In this document: positions 1 through 9,023 of the stretch, piece by piece
How positions within the stretch are numbered: the stretch's first letter is position 1
Layout: each line of letters starts with the position of its first letter
Assembly: GCA_022447225.1 (NCBI GenBank)
Contig: JAKVAZ010000008.1
Span: forward strand, 260,643-324,642
Length of the DNA stretch: 64,000 bases
Direction: 5' to 3'
Origin: Fuerstiella sp.
Lineage (GTDB): Bacteria; Planctomycetota; Planctomycetia; Planctomycetales; Planctomycetaceae
Notes under the pieces: model-generated
The model's database searches: none
Seen by the model: the letters and a program-made list of their open reading frames with translations, nothing else
Told to the model about the DNA's origin: nothing
Program-made: the position numbers and the translations under genes

Positions 1-156
1 ATTTCCCATCGGTAAACCCGCACCTCCTCGAGTGACTCTCCCGGGAAAATTTCCCATCGGTAAACCCGCACCTCCTCGAGTGACTCTCCCGGGAAAATTT
101 CCCATCGGTAAACCCGCACCTCCTCGAGTGACTCTCCCGGGAAAATTTCCCATCGA
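1..156 (+). repeat. 48-bp in-frame tandem repeat
   Basis: Units begin at 1, 49, 97 and 145. The first three are identical over 48 bases; the fourth diverges after about 11 bases. The period equals 16 codons, so copy-number change keeps the reading frame. More copies may lie upstream of the window. Confidence 0.95.
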
Positions 157-808
157 ATCGGGAAAACCAAATCGAGGACTGGAACAACTCAAAGATGTTC
201 TCAGAGACCGAGTAGGTCCCAAACCGGATCTGACAAAGCAGGTAAACTGGAAGGAACTTCGTGGCAACCTGTCACGGATACGTAACCGCAGTTCATATCA
301 CACAAAACTTGGCCTGACGAATCGTTATCGACAGGCTCGCAATGCAGCGTTGATGCATTTGCCGCTAGGGGTACACGGCCAATGGTGGCTGGACTTTGTC
401 GTCGGATACTGCTGGGACATTCACCACTGTCACTGGTGGGACTATTGTGTAACCCCAGGCTACTGGTCCTGCTGGACGCCTTGCCATTTTCGCGTGATCC
501 ATTGTCCGCCCAGGGCGGGAGTGGTTGCCACAAGCTGGTATTTTGGTATCGACTGCATTCTGATTCCCGATCTGTCTGCATACGGGATTCAGGAAATCGA
601 CGCCGGTTCCCCCGCAGAGGCCGTTGGGTTAGAAGTGGGTGACATGATCGTTGGAATCAACGGCAGTCCGATCAGCAGCGAGTTCGATCTTTCCGAAGCA
701 ATCGCGGTTTCGGGTGGACATTTGCAGCTGGACGTGATTCGAGAGGGAGCTGACACCTCTATCGAAATTCATGTGAATCTGGCGCGCCTTTTGGTCCAGT
801 CCTATTGA
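2..808 (+). CDS. PDZ-domain protein with 16-residue N-terminal repeats and a Trp/Cys/His-rich core (5' partial)
   Basis: The frame is open from base 2, so the gene starts upstream of the window; the GTG at 32 lies inside a repeat and is probably not the start. The N-terminal part is a 16-residue repeat (unit VTLPGKFPIGKPAPPR) encoded by exact 48-bp DNA repeats. Next comes a basic linker. A core at about 355-560 is very rich in aromatic residues, His and Cys (for example WWLDFVVGYCWD, HHCHWWDYC and WSCW). A C-terminal PDZ domain follows, with a typical GDMIVGINGSPI core near 640-670. PDZ domains bind peptide C-termini. The dense Cys/His suggests metal or disulfide chemistry, but this is inference. 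It ends 38 bases before a strong terminator. I do not know the full-length protein or its localisation. Confidence 0.8.
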   Translation, partial: FPIGKPAPPRVTLPGKFPIGKPAPPRVTLPGKFPIGKPAPPRVTLPGKFPIESGKPNRGLEQLKDVLRDRVGPKPDLTKQVNWKELRGNLSRIRNRSSYHTKLGLTNRYRQARNAALMHLPLGVHGQWWLDFVVGYCWDIHHCHWWDYCVTPGYWSCWTPCHFRVIHCPPRAGVVATSWYFGIDCILIPDLSAYGIQEIDAGSPAEAVGLEVGDMIVGINGSPISSEFDLSEAIAVSGGHLQLDVIREGADTSIEIHVNLARLLVQSY

Positions 809-846
809 GCGTTCCGGTGAAACTGTCCGGAACATCGACCGTTTCC

Positions 847-880
847 CAGCTGCTGCGAGTAACTCGCAGCAGCTGTTTTT
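847..880 (+). terminator. Rho-independent terminator after the PDZ gene
   Basis: A 14-base arm starting CAGCTGCTGCGAGT is followed, one base later, by its perfect reverse complement, then by TTTTT. In practice this is a roughly 12-bp stem with a small loop. It lies 38 bases after the stop codon of the PDZ gene. Confidence 0.9.
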
Positions 881-1600
881 GTCTATCTGGTGAACTTGTC
901 GTCTTTTTGTCCACATCACACACGAATGTTTCAATCGACTGCTGTCTGAACATCCTCGCTTATCTGGAAGTGAACTGGGTTACCCCGAATGAGTGAAAGC
1001 CGGCAGAACAGAACTTCAAACCGCGAACGGAGCACCCCGAGAAGTTACTCCCCCCCTGGATTTGTACTACTCTCGCCGCACGCCCCACACTGGTTGGCTT
1101 AGAGGATGCTGATCAGTGGAAGAAGGTCATCAAAGTGGTTCTGCTCCTCTGAAAATTCATCTGTGGCGGCGCCTCATATTGGCGAACCTGTACCTGCGGA
1201 ATCGCCATAGAAACAGAATCTGAGTGGCGAACGAGAACAGACTGCCAATTCGACACCTGGCCCGACTGCGCATGCCGAACCCCACTGAAAATTAAGACAC
1301 AACACGTTTTAAATAAAGGACTTACAACATCCTTTTCATGCCCGGCACGCTGTTTGCTGTTTGCACGCGAGAAGAGCCCATCACTGCCATCTCGAGTCAG
1401 AGTGTGTCCGAGAGTCCGGTAGGGAGAAGTTCCTGTCGAGCCGTCGATGTCCGATTTTTCATGGCTCAGCGGGAAATTCGTGATCGCAAATCGATCCGTA
1501 ACCGGAAAGCGTCATTGCAGAGAAGCGGGTTCGCTGACAGCAGTTTTACAGTTCGGTGACCGAAGCCAGATATTGGCGGATGACTCGTTGAGGAGTAACT
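881..1600. other. 720-bp gap upstream of groEL1; no gene supported
   Basis: A 73-codon plus-strand ORF at 1338-1559 has no ribosome site and no recognisable features, so I do not call it. No CIRCE inverted repeat (TTAGCACTC-N9-GAGTGCTAA) is visible in front of groEL1, so HrcA control is not supported. An AT-rich stretch near 1296-1330 could hold the promoter, but no convincing -35/-10 pair was found. Confidence 0.5.
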
Positions 1601-3331
1601 GTGGCTAAAATTTTAACATTCGACGAAGACGCCAGCAGAGGACTGTTGTCCGGCGTTGCAAAACTATCACAGGCAGTCAGCAGTACATTAGGGCCTCGCG
1701 GCCGGAACGCAGTGCTCGACAAAGGCTGGGGAGCACCAAAAGTCACAAAAGACGGTGTAACGGTAGCTGAGGACATCGAACTGGAAGACCCGTTTGAAAA
1801 TGTCGGAGTGCAGCTGGTTAAGGAAGCAGCATCAAAAACAAACGATGTTGCTGGCGATGGCACGACGACTGCAACAATTCTGGCCCATGCCATTTACAAG
1901 GCAGGACTGAAGTACATTGCAGCCGGAACCGATGCGATGGCCCTGAGCCGCGGTGCACAAAAAGCCGTGGATGCGGTCGTTGAGGAACTGGGTCGCATGT
2001 CAAAAAACGTGAAGGCGAATGACAAAGATCAAATCGCCCGCGTAGCGTCGATTGCCGGCAATAATGATCCGGAAATCGGTGAAATCCTGGCCGACGCGTT
2101 GCTCAAAGTGGGCAAAGACGGCGTGATCACGGTCGACGAAGGTCGCAATGTCAACACAGAAGTGGACCTGGTCGAAGGGATGCAGTTCGACCGTGGATAT
2201 CTTTCACCGCACTTTGTGACGGACCAGGACGCTCAGGAAGTCGTCTTGGAGAACTGCCGTATTCTGATTCATGAGGAAAAAATTTCCAATGCCCGTCAGC
2301 TGGTGCCGGTACTGGAAGCCGTGTCGAAAGACGGTGCTCCTCTGCTGATCATCGCCGAAGATATCGAAGGCGAAGCACTGGCAACTTTGGTTGTTAATAA
2401 GATGCGCGGCATTCTCAACGTGGCTGCTGTGAAAGCCCCGGGATACGGTGACCGTCGTAAGGCCCAGCTGGAAGACATTGCCGTCCTGACCGGCGGAAAA
2501 GCGTTCTTCAAAGATCTGGGAATCAAACTGGAGAATATCGAACTTGCGGATCTGGGACGGGCAAAGCAGATTCGTATCGATGCCGACAAGACAGTCATTG
2601 TCGAAGGCGGTGGCAAAAAAGGCGGGATCAGCGGACGAGCCGAACAGATTCGTCGCGAAATCGAAGTCACTGACAGTGAGTACGATCGCGAAAAGCTTCA
2701 GGAACGTCTGGCGAAACTGGCCGGTGGTGTGGCTCAGATCAAAGTTGGTGCGGCAACCGAAACCGAAATGAAGGAACGTAAGGATCTCACGGACGATGCG
2801 TTGTCGGCCACGCGAGCCGCTATTGAAGAAGGTATTGTGCCGGGTGGCGGGGTTGCACTTCTGCGTTCGGCAAAGGCCTTGGATGACCTGAAACTTAAGG
2901 GCGATGCGGCATTGGGTGTTGACCTTGTCCGCGACGTACTTGAAATGCCATTGCGAATGATCGCAGAAAACGCAGGCCTCCAGGGATCCGTGGTCGCTAA
3001 CCGTGTTCGCAAAGAAAGAAAAGCGTCTGCGGGTTACGATGCATTGCATGATCGTTACGGTGACATGTTCGGTTTTGGCGTTGTTGATCCAACCAAAGTG
3101 GTTCGGTCGTCACTGCAGAATGCATTTAGTGTGGCGTCGTTACTGCTGACCACGGACTGTATCGTTGTTGACGAACCGGTCGAAGAGACCGACGATCACC
3201 ACCACGATGACCATCACCATGACATGGGAGGTGGCATGGGTGGTATGGGAGGCGGAATGCCGGGTATGGGAGGCGGAATGCCGGGTATGGGAGGCATGCC
3301 GGGCATGGGAGGCATGCCGGGTATGATGTAA
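1601..3331 (+). CDS. groL: Chaperonin GroEL1 with His/Asp-rich insert and GGM-type tail
   Basis: ATP-dependent 60-kDa chaperonin subunit that folds proteins inside a double-ring cage capped by GroES in the cytoplasm. It has 576 residues, longer than the usual ~545. The ATP-binding GDGTTTAT motif is at about residues 85-92 (catalytic-type Asp86) and the [11 protein letters not shown] segment is near 408. The last ~46 residues carry two HHH clusters separated by DD, followed by a Gly/Met tail (GGGM, PGM repeats). GGM tails are typical of housekeeping GroEL; the His/Asp insert is an addition that could bind metal (inference). The start is GTG, preceded by GAGGAG about seven bases upstream. It is followed by groES and a second groEL, the reverse of the common groES-groEL order. 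Confidence 0.97.
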   Translation: MAKILTFDEDASRGLLSGVAKLSQAVSSTLGPRGRNAVLDKGWGAPKVTKDGVTVAEDIELEDPFENVGVQLVKEAASKTNDVAGDGTTTATILAHAIYKAGLKYIAAGTDAMALSRGAQKAVDAVVEELGRMSKNVKANDKDQIARVASIAGNNDPEIGEILADALLKVGKDGVITVDEGRNVNTEVDLVEGMQFDRGYLSPHFVTDQDAQEVVLENCRILIHEEKISNARQLVPVLEAVSKDGAPLLIIAEDIEGEALATLVVNKMRGILNVAAVKAPGYGDRRKAQLEDIAVLTGGKAFFKDLGIKLENIELADLGRAKQIRIDADKTVIVEGGGKKGGISGRAEQIRREIEVTDSEYDREKLQERLAKLAGGVAQIKVGAATETEMKERKDLTDDALSATRAAIEEGIVPGGGVALLRSAKALDDLKLKGDAALGVDLVRDVLEMPLRMIAENAGLQGSVVANRVRKERKASAGYDALHDRYGDMFGFGVVDPTKVVRSSLQNAFSVASLLLTTDCIVVDEPVEETDDHHHDDHHHDMGGGMGGMGGGMPGMGGGMPGMGGMPGMGGMPGMM

Positions 3332-3454
3332 CCTGCAGCGGCCCTCGGTATCTTCGATACTGAAACATCAGTACCGGTCACTTTGATTACAACTGAGTTC
3401 GAATTCTCACCAGGCCACAATCAATCATTTAATGGAATCGCTACGGAGTCAATC

Positions 3455-3742
3455 ATGAAAATCAATCCACTTGACGATCGCGTTGTTGTGCGTACCAACG
3501 AAGCTGAAGAAACGACTGCCGGCGGAATCGTGCTGCCGGATGCCGCCAAGGAAAAACCTCAGCGAGGCACGATTGTGGCGGTTGGCCCCGGTCGTCTGCT
3601 GGACAGTGGCGAACGTGCATCTCTGAGCATCAATGTCGGAGACGAGATCCTGTTTGGAAAGTACGGCGGAACGGATATCGAAATCGATGGGCAAGAAGTC
3701 AAGATCCTTCGCGAGAGTGATATCCTCGCAAAGGTGTTGTAA
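3455..3742 (+). CDS. groS: Co-chaperonin GroES
   Basis: Ten-kDa lid of the GroEL cage; heptamer, cytoplasmic. The 95 residues match the family's usual length. It opens with MKINPLDDRVVV, has the mobile-loop region EAEETTAGGIVLPDAAKEKPQ and ends ILRESDILAKVL, all standard GroES features. The frame is open from 3383, but the family N-terminus and a GGAG-like site just upstream favour the ATG at 3455. It sits 123 bases after groEL1 and 128 bases before groEL2, so one GroES gene apparently serves both chaperonins. Confidence 0.97.
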   Translation: MKINPLDDRVVVRTNEAEETTAGGIVLPDAAKEKPQRGTIVAVGPGRLLDSGERASLSINVGDEILFGKYGGTDIEIDGQEVKILRESDILAKVL

Positions 3743-3870
3743 AAGTTTCCGGCGGTTCTGATTCACTGGCTGTCACATGATTCGGGCAGCATTTTTTAGA
3801 ATTCCTACTACCTCACAGCAACAAACACCGGCAGGAACAATCACGCTGGTGTGCTGCAGGAGCATTCACC

Positions 3871-5487
3871 GTGGCAAAGCAAATATTGTTTGACGATCAG
3901 GCACGTCTCAAACTGAAGCAAGGTGTCGATACTCTGGGTCAGGCCGTCGCAGTGACAATGGGGCCGACAGGTCGCAATGTCATCATCGACAAGAGCTTTG
4001 GCAATCCTGTTGTGACTAAGGATGGTGTCACAGTCAGCAAAGAGGTGGAACTTGACGATCCGTTTGAGCATATGGGTGCCAAGCTGGTTAATGAGGTAGC
4101 CAGCAAAACCAGTGATCTGGCGGGCGATGGCACGACCACGGCGACTGTGCTGGCACGTTCGATCTACCAGGAAGGCCTGCGCAGCATCTCGATGGGCGCC
4201 AACCCTACAGTCGTTCGACGTGGTATCGAAAAAGCTGTGGCCGCAGCTTTAAAGGCCGTTGAAAAACTGGCTCGCCCGGTTGAATCCAAGGAACAGGTTG
4301 CTCAGGTTGGTGCCATCTCCGCAAATAACGACCGTAAAATCGGAGATCTGATCGCTGACGCAATGGAACGCGTTGGTCGTGACGGTGTGATTACTGTTGA
4401 AGAGGGAAAAGCCAACGAAACGACCCTGGAATTCTCTGAAGGTATGGAGTTTGACAAGGGCTATATTTCTCCTTACTTCGTGACCGAAGCGGAAGGAATG
4501 AAGGCGGTTTTGGAAGACTGCCTGATTCTGCTGTTCGAAAAGAAAATCTCCAACCTGCGAGATCTGGTACCACTACTCGAAAAAGCAGCACAATCCGGTA
4601 AGCCACTGCTGGTTGTAGCAGAAGACGTCGACAGCGAAGCTCTGACCGGTCTGGTTGTGAATAAGCTGCGGGGAGTCCTGAAGATTTGTGCTGTGAAGGC
4701 GCCAGGTTTTGGTGATCGCCGCCGAGCAATGCTTGGTGACATGGCTGTTTTGACGGGCGGTACACTGATCTCGGAAGACCTTGGCATCAAGCTCGATACG
4801 GTTGAACTGAGCCAGTTGGGTTCTGCCCGGCGCGTCGAAGTCGGCAAAGACAGTTGCATTATTATCGAAGGTGGCGGAAGCAGTGATGAAATCGCTGCCC
4901 GAGTCAAACAAATTCGAGACCACATCGAGAAGACTGACAGCGATTACGACCGGGAAAAATTTCAGGAACGACTGGCGAAACTTACCGGCGGCGTAGCTGT
5001 GATTTCCGTAGGGGCTTCGACTGAAGCAGAAATGAAGCAGACCAAGGCTCGGATGGAAGATGCTTTGCATGCGACGCGTGCAGCAGTCGAAGAAGGTATC
5101 CTTCCCGGTGGTGGCGTTGCGTTGCTGCGTGCTGTGAAAGAAGTCAATAAAGTTGAAGCTGAAGGTGATGAAGCCATTGGAGTACGCATACTCGCGAAAG
5201 CGATTATGTCACCCTTGGAACAGATTGCTGACAATTGTGGCGAAGATGGTGCAGTGATCGTCGATGAAGTCAATCAGCTGAAGGGACCAAACGGCTACGA
5301 CGCGTCTCAGGGTGAGTTTGTGGATATGCTGGCGTCCGGAATTCTGGATCCGGCCAAAGTGGTCCGCAGTGCGCTTTCCCACGCCGCATCAATTGCTGGA
5401 TTAATGCTGACCACGCAGGTTTTGGTTACCAAAACTGATGATGCGGACGGCAAAAAACAGCCAACCGTGGAAGGTGCCGTTCGATAA
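3871..5487 (+). CDS. groL: Chaperonin GroEL2, no GGM tail
   Basis: Second 60-kDa chaperonin, 538 residues. It has the same nucleotide-binding motif (GDGTTTAT, Asp86) and an [12 protein letters not shown] segment, so it should be an active ATPase. Unlike GroEL1 it ends in a charged, non-repetitive tail ([16 protein letters not shown]). Tail loss is common in specialised paralogues, so a narrower client range is possible (inference). The start is GTG with AGGAG ten bases upstream (CAGGAGCATTCACC). A strong terminator follows at 5591-5620. Confidence 0.96.
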   Translation: MAKQILFDDQARLKLKQGVDTLGQAVAVTMGPTGRNVIIDKSFGNPVVTKDGVTVSKEVELDDPFEHMGAKLVNEVASKTSDLAGDGTTTATVLARSIYQEGLRSISMGANPTVVRRGIEKAVAAALKAVEKLARPVESKEQVAQVGAISANNDRKIGDLIADAMERVGRDGVITVEEGKANETTLEFSEGMEFDKGYISPYFVTEAEGMKAVLEDCLILLFEKKISNLRDLVPLLEKAAQSGKPLLVVAEDVDSEALTGLVVNKLRGVLKICAVKAPGFGDRRRAMLGDMAVLTGGTLISEDLGIKLDTVELSQLGSARRVEVGKDSCIIIEGGGSSDEIAARVKQIRDHIEKTDSDYDREKFQERLAKLTGGVAVISVGASTEAEMKQTKARMEDALHATRAAVEEGILPGGGVALLRAVKEVNKVEAEGDEAIGVRILAKAIMSPLEQIADNCGEDGAVIVDEVNQLKGPNGYDASQGEFVDMLASGILDPAKVVRSALSHAASIAGLMLTTQVLVTKTDDADGKKQPTVEGAVR

Positions 5488-5590
5488 CGAACAGCTTCGT
5501 GGTGCAGGGAATCCGTCTGAAATTTCATACTCACCGGCGACTCGTCTGCAGGAACAATGTCATCCGCAAGGACGAATTTTGAAACGACCA

Positions 5591-5620
5591 CGGGACACCA
5601 GATTTTGGTGTCCCGTTTTT
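5591..5620 (+). terminator. Rho-independent terminator closing the groEL-groES-groEL block
   Basis: CGGGACACCA, a 5-base loop, TGGTGTCCCG, then TTTTT: a perfect 10-bp stem. It separates the chaperonin block from dnaJ, which therefore probably has its own promoter in the 48 bases that follow or depends on read-through. Confidence 0.92.
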
Positions 5621-5668
5621 CTTGCCTGTGACTTTTGGTGCCGCCGCTGTTGGCCGGGAATTTGAAAA

Positions 5669-6808
5669 ATGCCGACACAACGCGACTACTATGAAGTACT
5701 GGGAGTCGCACGCAGCGCGACGGCAAGCGAAATCAAAAAAGCCTATCGAACCATTGCTCTGAAGAATCATCCGGACCGCAATCCAGGTGACGAAACAGCC
5801 ATTGAACGCTTCAAGGAAGCCTCTGAAGCCTTCGACGTTCTGGGCGATGAAGATAAAAGGTCACGCTATGACCAGTTTGGTCACGCCGGTGTTTCCGGAT
5901 CCCGTGGAGGAGGTACCGGTTTCCAGGATGTCGGTGATATTTTCAGTGCATTCGGAGACATCTTTGAGAATTTTGGATTTGGTGGCAGTGGAGGAGGACG
6001 TACACGGGGAGGACGTCGCGGATCTTCGTTACAGGCAACGGCTCAAATCGATTTGACCGAAGCTGCGGCCGGCTGTACTCGTGAGCTTCATATTTCCCGG
6101 CATGAACCGTGCGATACGTGTAATGGGTCCGGTGCACGGCCAGGCAGCCAGCCTGTCACCTGCTCCACCTGCGGTGGCCACGGACAGGTGATTCAGGCTC
6201 AGGGACTGTTCCGTGTGCAGACCACCTGTCCCGCCTGTCGAGGTGAAGGAAAAACAGTCTCCAGCCCGTGCGTTGACTGCAGCGGCAACGGTCGCACCAT
6301 GAAGGAAGTCGTGCGAGAAGTCAAAATCCCTGCGGGGATTGACAACGGAATGCAGCTCTGCCTGCGAAGCGAAGGTGAAGCCGGTGCCAAAGGTGGTGCT
6401 CGAGGTGATCTGTATGTTGACGTGGAAGTTCGTCCACATCCGTTGTTCGAACGAGACGGAATGGATTTAAAATGTCGGGTTCCGGTAACGTATTCCCAGG
6501 CCGTTCTGGGAACAGAGCTGGAAATTCCGACGCTCACCGGACGAAAGGATTTTACTCTGCCTGCAGGAACACAACCTGGCAGCGTGACCCGTCTGCGGGG
6601 AAAAGGGATGCCGGATCCGCGGAATGGACATCAGGTTGGCGACCTGCTGGTTGAAATTCAGGTGGAAGTACCGCGAAAGACCGGTGGAAGACAGGAGGAA
6701 CTGCTCAGAGAACTGGCCGAACTTGAGGCGGTGGACGTGATGCCGGAGCAAAAATCATTTTTCGGTCAGTTGAAGGAATTTTTCGGTGGCGGTGAAGAGG
6801 AACAATGA
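5669..6808 (+). CDS. dnaJ: Chaperone protein DnaJ
   Basis: Hsp40 co-chaperone that delivers substrates to DnaK and stimulates its ATPase. It has 379 residues with the complete class I layout: J domain at residues ~5-72 with the HPD motif at 34-36, a Gly/Phe-rich linker, a zinc-binding cysteine-rich domain with four CxxCxGxG-type repeats (CDTCNGSG, CSTCGGHG, CPACRGEG, CVDCSGNG), then the substrate-binding C-terminal domains. The stop codon overlaps the start of grpE in ATGA, which implies translational coupling. No dnaK is present in the window. Confidence 0.97.
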   Translation: MPTQRDYYEVLGVARSATASEIKKAYRTIALKNHPDRNPGDETAIERFKEASEAFDVLGDEDKRSRYDQFGHAGVSGSRGGGTGFQDVGDIFSAFGDIFENFGFGGSGGGRTRGGRRGSSLQATAQIDLTEAAAGCTRELHISRHEPCDTCNGSGARPGSQPVTCSTCGGHGQVIQAQGLFRVQTTCPACRGEGKTVSSPCVDCSGNGRTMKEVVREVKIPAGIDNGMQLCLRSEGEAGAKGGARGDLYVDVEVRPHPLFERDGMDLKCRVPVTYSQAVLGTELEIPTLTGRKDFTLPAGTQPGSVTRLRGKGMPDPRNGHQVGDLLVEIQVEVPRKTGGRQEELLRELAELEAVDVMPEQKSFFGQLKEFFGGGEEEQ

Positions 6809-7395
6809 CAGAAGAAACCAAAAATGAGCCGGAATTGCCGGAAGACGATGTCCCTGCAGCTGAGGCATCGGAAACGAGTGAACCTGCTGCTGAACCGGTG
6901 AATCCGGATGACCTGCGGTTACAGATCGAGAAACTTCAGGATCAGCTGCTCAGAGGACAGGCGGAACTGGAAAATTTTCGACGAAGGTCTCATCGCGAAG
7001 CAGATGAAGCCCGCAAATACCAGTCCCTGCCGATGGTACGTGACCTGCTGCCGGCACTGGACAATCTGGAACGGGCCATCCATGCGGCGGAGCAGACCGG
7101 TGATGTTGGAACTCTGCTGGAAGGGATCCGCATGGTGTCTCAACAGCTGTTCGACACACTGAAGGGACATGCAATTCAGCCAATCACTGCCGAAGGCGAG
7201 CAGTTCGATCCAAATCTCCATGCAGCGTTGAGCCAGGTACCAACTGACGAGCATCCGCCAATGACCGTGATTCAGGTGGTTGAATCCGGGTATCTCATGC
7301 ATGATCGCATCGTACGACCCGCAAAAGTCATTGTCAGCTGCGCCCTTCCTGAAACGGAGTCAGACGCAACTCCCGCAGCAGATGCAGAAGAATAA
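6805..7395 (+). CDS. grpE: Nucleotide exchange factor GrpE
   Basis: GrpE releases ADP from DnaK. The protein has 196 residues: an acidic N-terminus, a long coiled coil with QDQLLRGQAELENFRRRSHRE, and the C-terminal beta domain (GEQFDPNLHAALSQVPTDEHPP and GYLMHDRIVRPAKVIVS). It starts inside the last codons of dnaJ (4-base ATGA overlap). An acidic C-terminal tail follows the family core. Confidence 0.96.
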   Translation: MTEETKNEPELPEDDVPAAEASETSEPAAEPVNPDDLRLQIEKLQDQLLRGQAELENFRRRSHREADEARKYQSLPMVRDLLPALDNLERAIHAAEQTGDVGTLLEGIRMVSQQLFDTLKGHAIQPITAEGEQFDPNLHAALSQVPTDEHPPMTVIQVVESGYLMHDRIVRPAKVIVSCALPETESDATPAADAEE

Positions 7396-7407
7396 TAGGA
7401 GACAGAC

Positions 7408-7713
7408 ATGCCCACTTATGAATATCGCTGTAAATCGTGTGCGCACGAATGGGAAGAATTCCAGTCGATCAAAGCAAAACCGTTACGCAAGTGTCCGGAG
7501 TGTGGAAAGCTTAAGGCTGAACGAATCATCAGTGCCGGCGGTGGAATCATTTTCAAAGGTTCGGGATTCTATCAGACAGATTACCGCAGTGACTCATGGA
7601 AGAAGGGCGAAAAAGCGGACAAAAAGTCACAGGACTCGTCATCATCAGGTGACAGTAAATCGTCCGGCGACTCGAAATCGTCTGGTACAAAAACAGACAG
7701 TTCTTCCGATTAA
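7408..7713 (+). CDS. FmdB-type zinc-ribbon protein with Ser/Lys-rich tail
   Basis: Small 101-residue protein whose first 40 residues match the FmdB/CxxC_CxxC_SSSS regulatory family: MPTYEYRCKSC, then KCPECGK, giving a four-cysteine zinc ribbon, followed by the usual ISAGGGIIFKGSGFY segment. The last ~45 residues are low-complexity Ser/Lys/Asp (repeated SSGDSK). It lies 12 bases after grpE, preceded by AGGAGA, so it is probably the last gene of the dnaJ-grpE operon. The function of the family is poorly defined. Confidence 0.9.
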   Translation: MPTYEYRCKSCAHEWEEFQSIKAKPLRKCPECGKLKAERIISAGGGIIFKGSGFYQTDYRSDSWKKGEKADKKSQDSSSSGDSKSSGDSKSSGTKTDSSSD

Positions 7714-7947
7714 TTGATATCGACTGCCTCCGTTTTCGTGTCCTCTCGGAGGAAAGAACACGCTGCGGGCCTCCCTGTTGTTTACGTTTCCTGAAACCTC
7801 GTGCCTGTTCTCATCAGGCCATCGGAGATAGAGTGTTCTGACTGCAGGGAATCATTCGTCTTCGTGTGTTTTCTGCAACTGTCGACTGAAGTTCTCAGCA
7901 CACTCCCTGTCTCCCGCCAGAGACGAACCTGATCGAGCAGACTGATC

Positions 7948-8973
7948 ATGCATCCGACGTTACAACCGGCCGTTAAACAGCTGATTGACAAACAGGACTT
8001 GTCGGCAAATGAGATGAGGGACTGTGTCGGAGCGATCATGGATGGTGAGTGCGACGCAATTGATGTGTCATCGCTGCTCACAGCAATTTCCTGTAAAGGC
8101 CCTTCAGCGATTGAAATCGTAGGAGCGGCACAGGCCATGAGGGACCGGGCTTCCCGAATCGCGACGCAACGAAAACCTCTTCTGGATACGTGTGGCACCG
8201 GTGGCGATCAGCTGCACACATTCAATATTAGTACGGCCACGGCCATCGTGGCTGCCGCCTGTGACATTTCCGTTGCCAAGCATGGAAACCGCAGCGTCTC
8301 CAGCAGCAGTGGATCAGCCGACGTATTGGAAGCCCTGGACGTAAACATCCAGCTGACGCCGGAACAGGCTGCCAAATGTCTGGATGAGGTGGGTATTGCG
8401 TTTTGTTTTGCACCGTTGGTTCACGGAGCGATGAAACACGCGGCTCCGATTCGCAAAGCACTCGGTTTCCCTACCATTTTCAACCTGCTGGGTCCGCTCA
8501 CCAATCCTGCCGGCGCAGAGTATCAACTGCTGGGTGCCAGTCGCATCGAACGAGCAAAACTACTCTCCGGCGCACTTAGCGAACTGGGGACACGCCGGGC
8601 ACTGGTCGTCTGTGGCAATGATGAACTGGATGAAGTATGTCTGTGGGGACCGACAACCGTCTTTGAGGTCCATGCCGGACAGGTGAAACACAGTCAATGG
8701 ACACCGGATGATTTTGGATTATCCACATGTGATGTCCGTTCACTGCGCGTGGATTCTGCTCAGGAAAGTGCAGAATTCGTTCGACTGGCGTTGGCCGGAC
8801 AGGATTCTCCGGCAACCCGAATCGTAACGGCCAATGCTGCGGCCGCACTTTTGGCAGCAGAACGTTTTCAGGATCTCCGGCAGGCTGTGGGACACGTACA
8901 GGCTGTGCTGAACAGCGGTGCGGCAACTGAAAAACTTTCTGAACTTGCCGAATGGACTCGGATGCACCGGTAG
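7948..8973 (+). CDS. trpD: Anthranilate phosphoribosyltransferase
   Basis: Tryptophan pathway enzyme that joins anthranilate and PRPP to give phosphoribosylanthranilate. It has 341 residues, the family's usual size. The PRPP-binding CGTGGD is at about 82-87, KHGNR at 111-115 and [12 protein letters not shown] after it; the family normally has a Cys before GSADVLE, replaced here by Ser. The [11 protein letters not shown] motif is near 174. No other trp gene adjoins it, so it is a stand-alone trpD. GlgX-like or thymidine phosphorylase-like members of the superfamily are less likely given these motifs. Confidence 0.95.
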   Translation: MHPTLQPAVKQLIDKQDLSANEMRDCVGAIMDGECDAIDVSSLLTAISCKGPSAIEIVGAAQAMRDRASRIATQRKPLLDTCGTGGDQLHTFNISTATAIVAAACDISVAKHGNRSVSSSSGSADVLEALDVNIQLTPEQAAKCLDEVGIAFCFAPLVHGAMKHAAPIRKALGFPTIFNLLGPLTNPAGAEYQLLGASRIERAKLLSGALSELGTRRALVVCGNDELDEVCLWGPTTVFEVHAGQVKHSQWTPDDFGLSTCDVRSLRVDSAQESAEFVRLALAGQDSPATRIVTANAAAALLAAERFQDLRQAVGHVQAVLNSGAATEKLSELAEWTRMHR

Positions 8974-9023
8974 CAGTTACGGGGAAACGGTCCAGCTGGC
9001 TCAACAGTTGTGCACGCACGCCC

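Noticed and set aside
1338-1559. 73-codon ORF upstream of groEL1
   Set aside because: No ribosome site, low-complexity polar composition, no family resemblance.
881-1600. CIRCE element in front of groEL1
   Set aside because: No TTAGCACTC/GAGTGCTAA arms found by eye on either strand.
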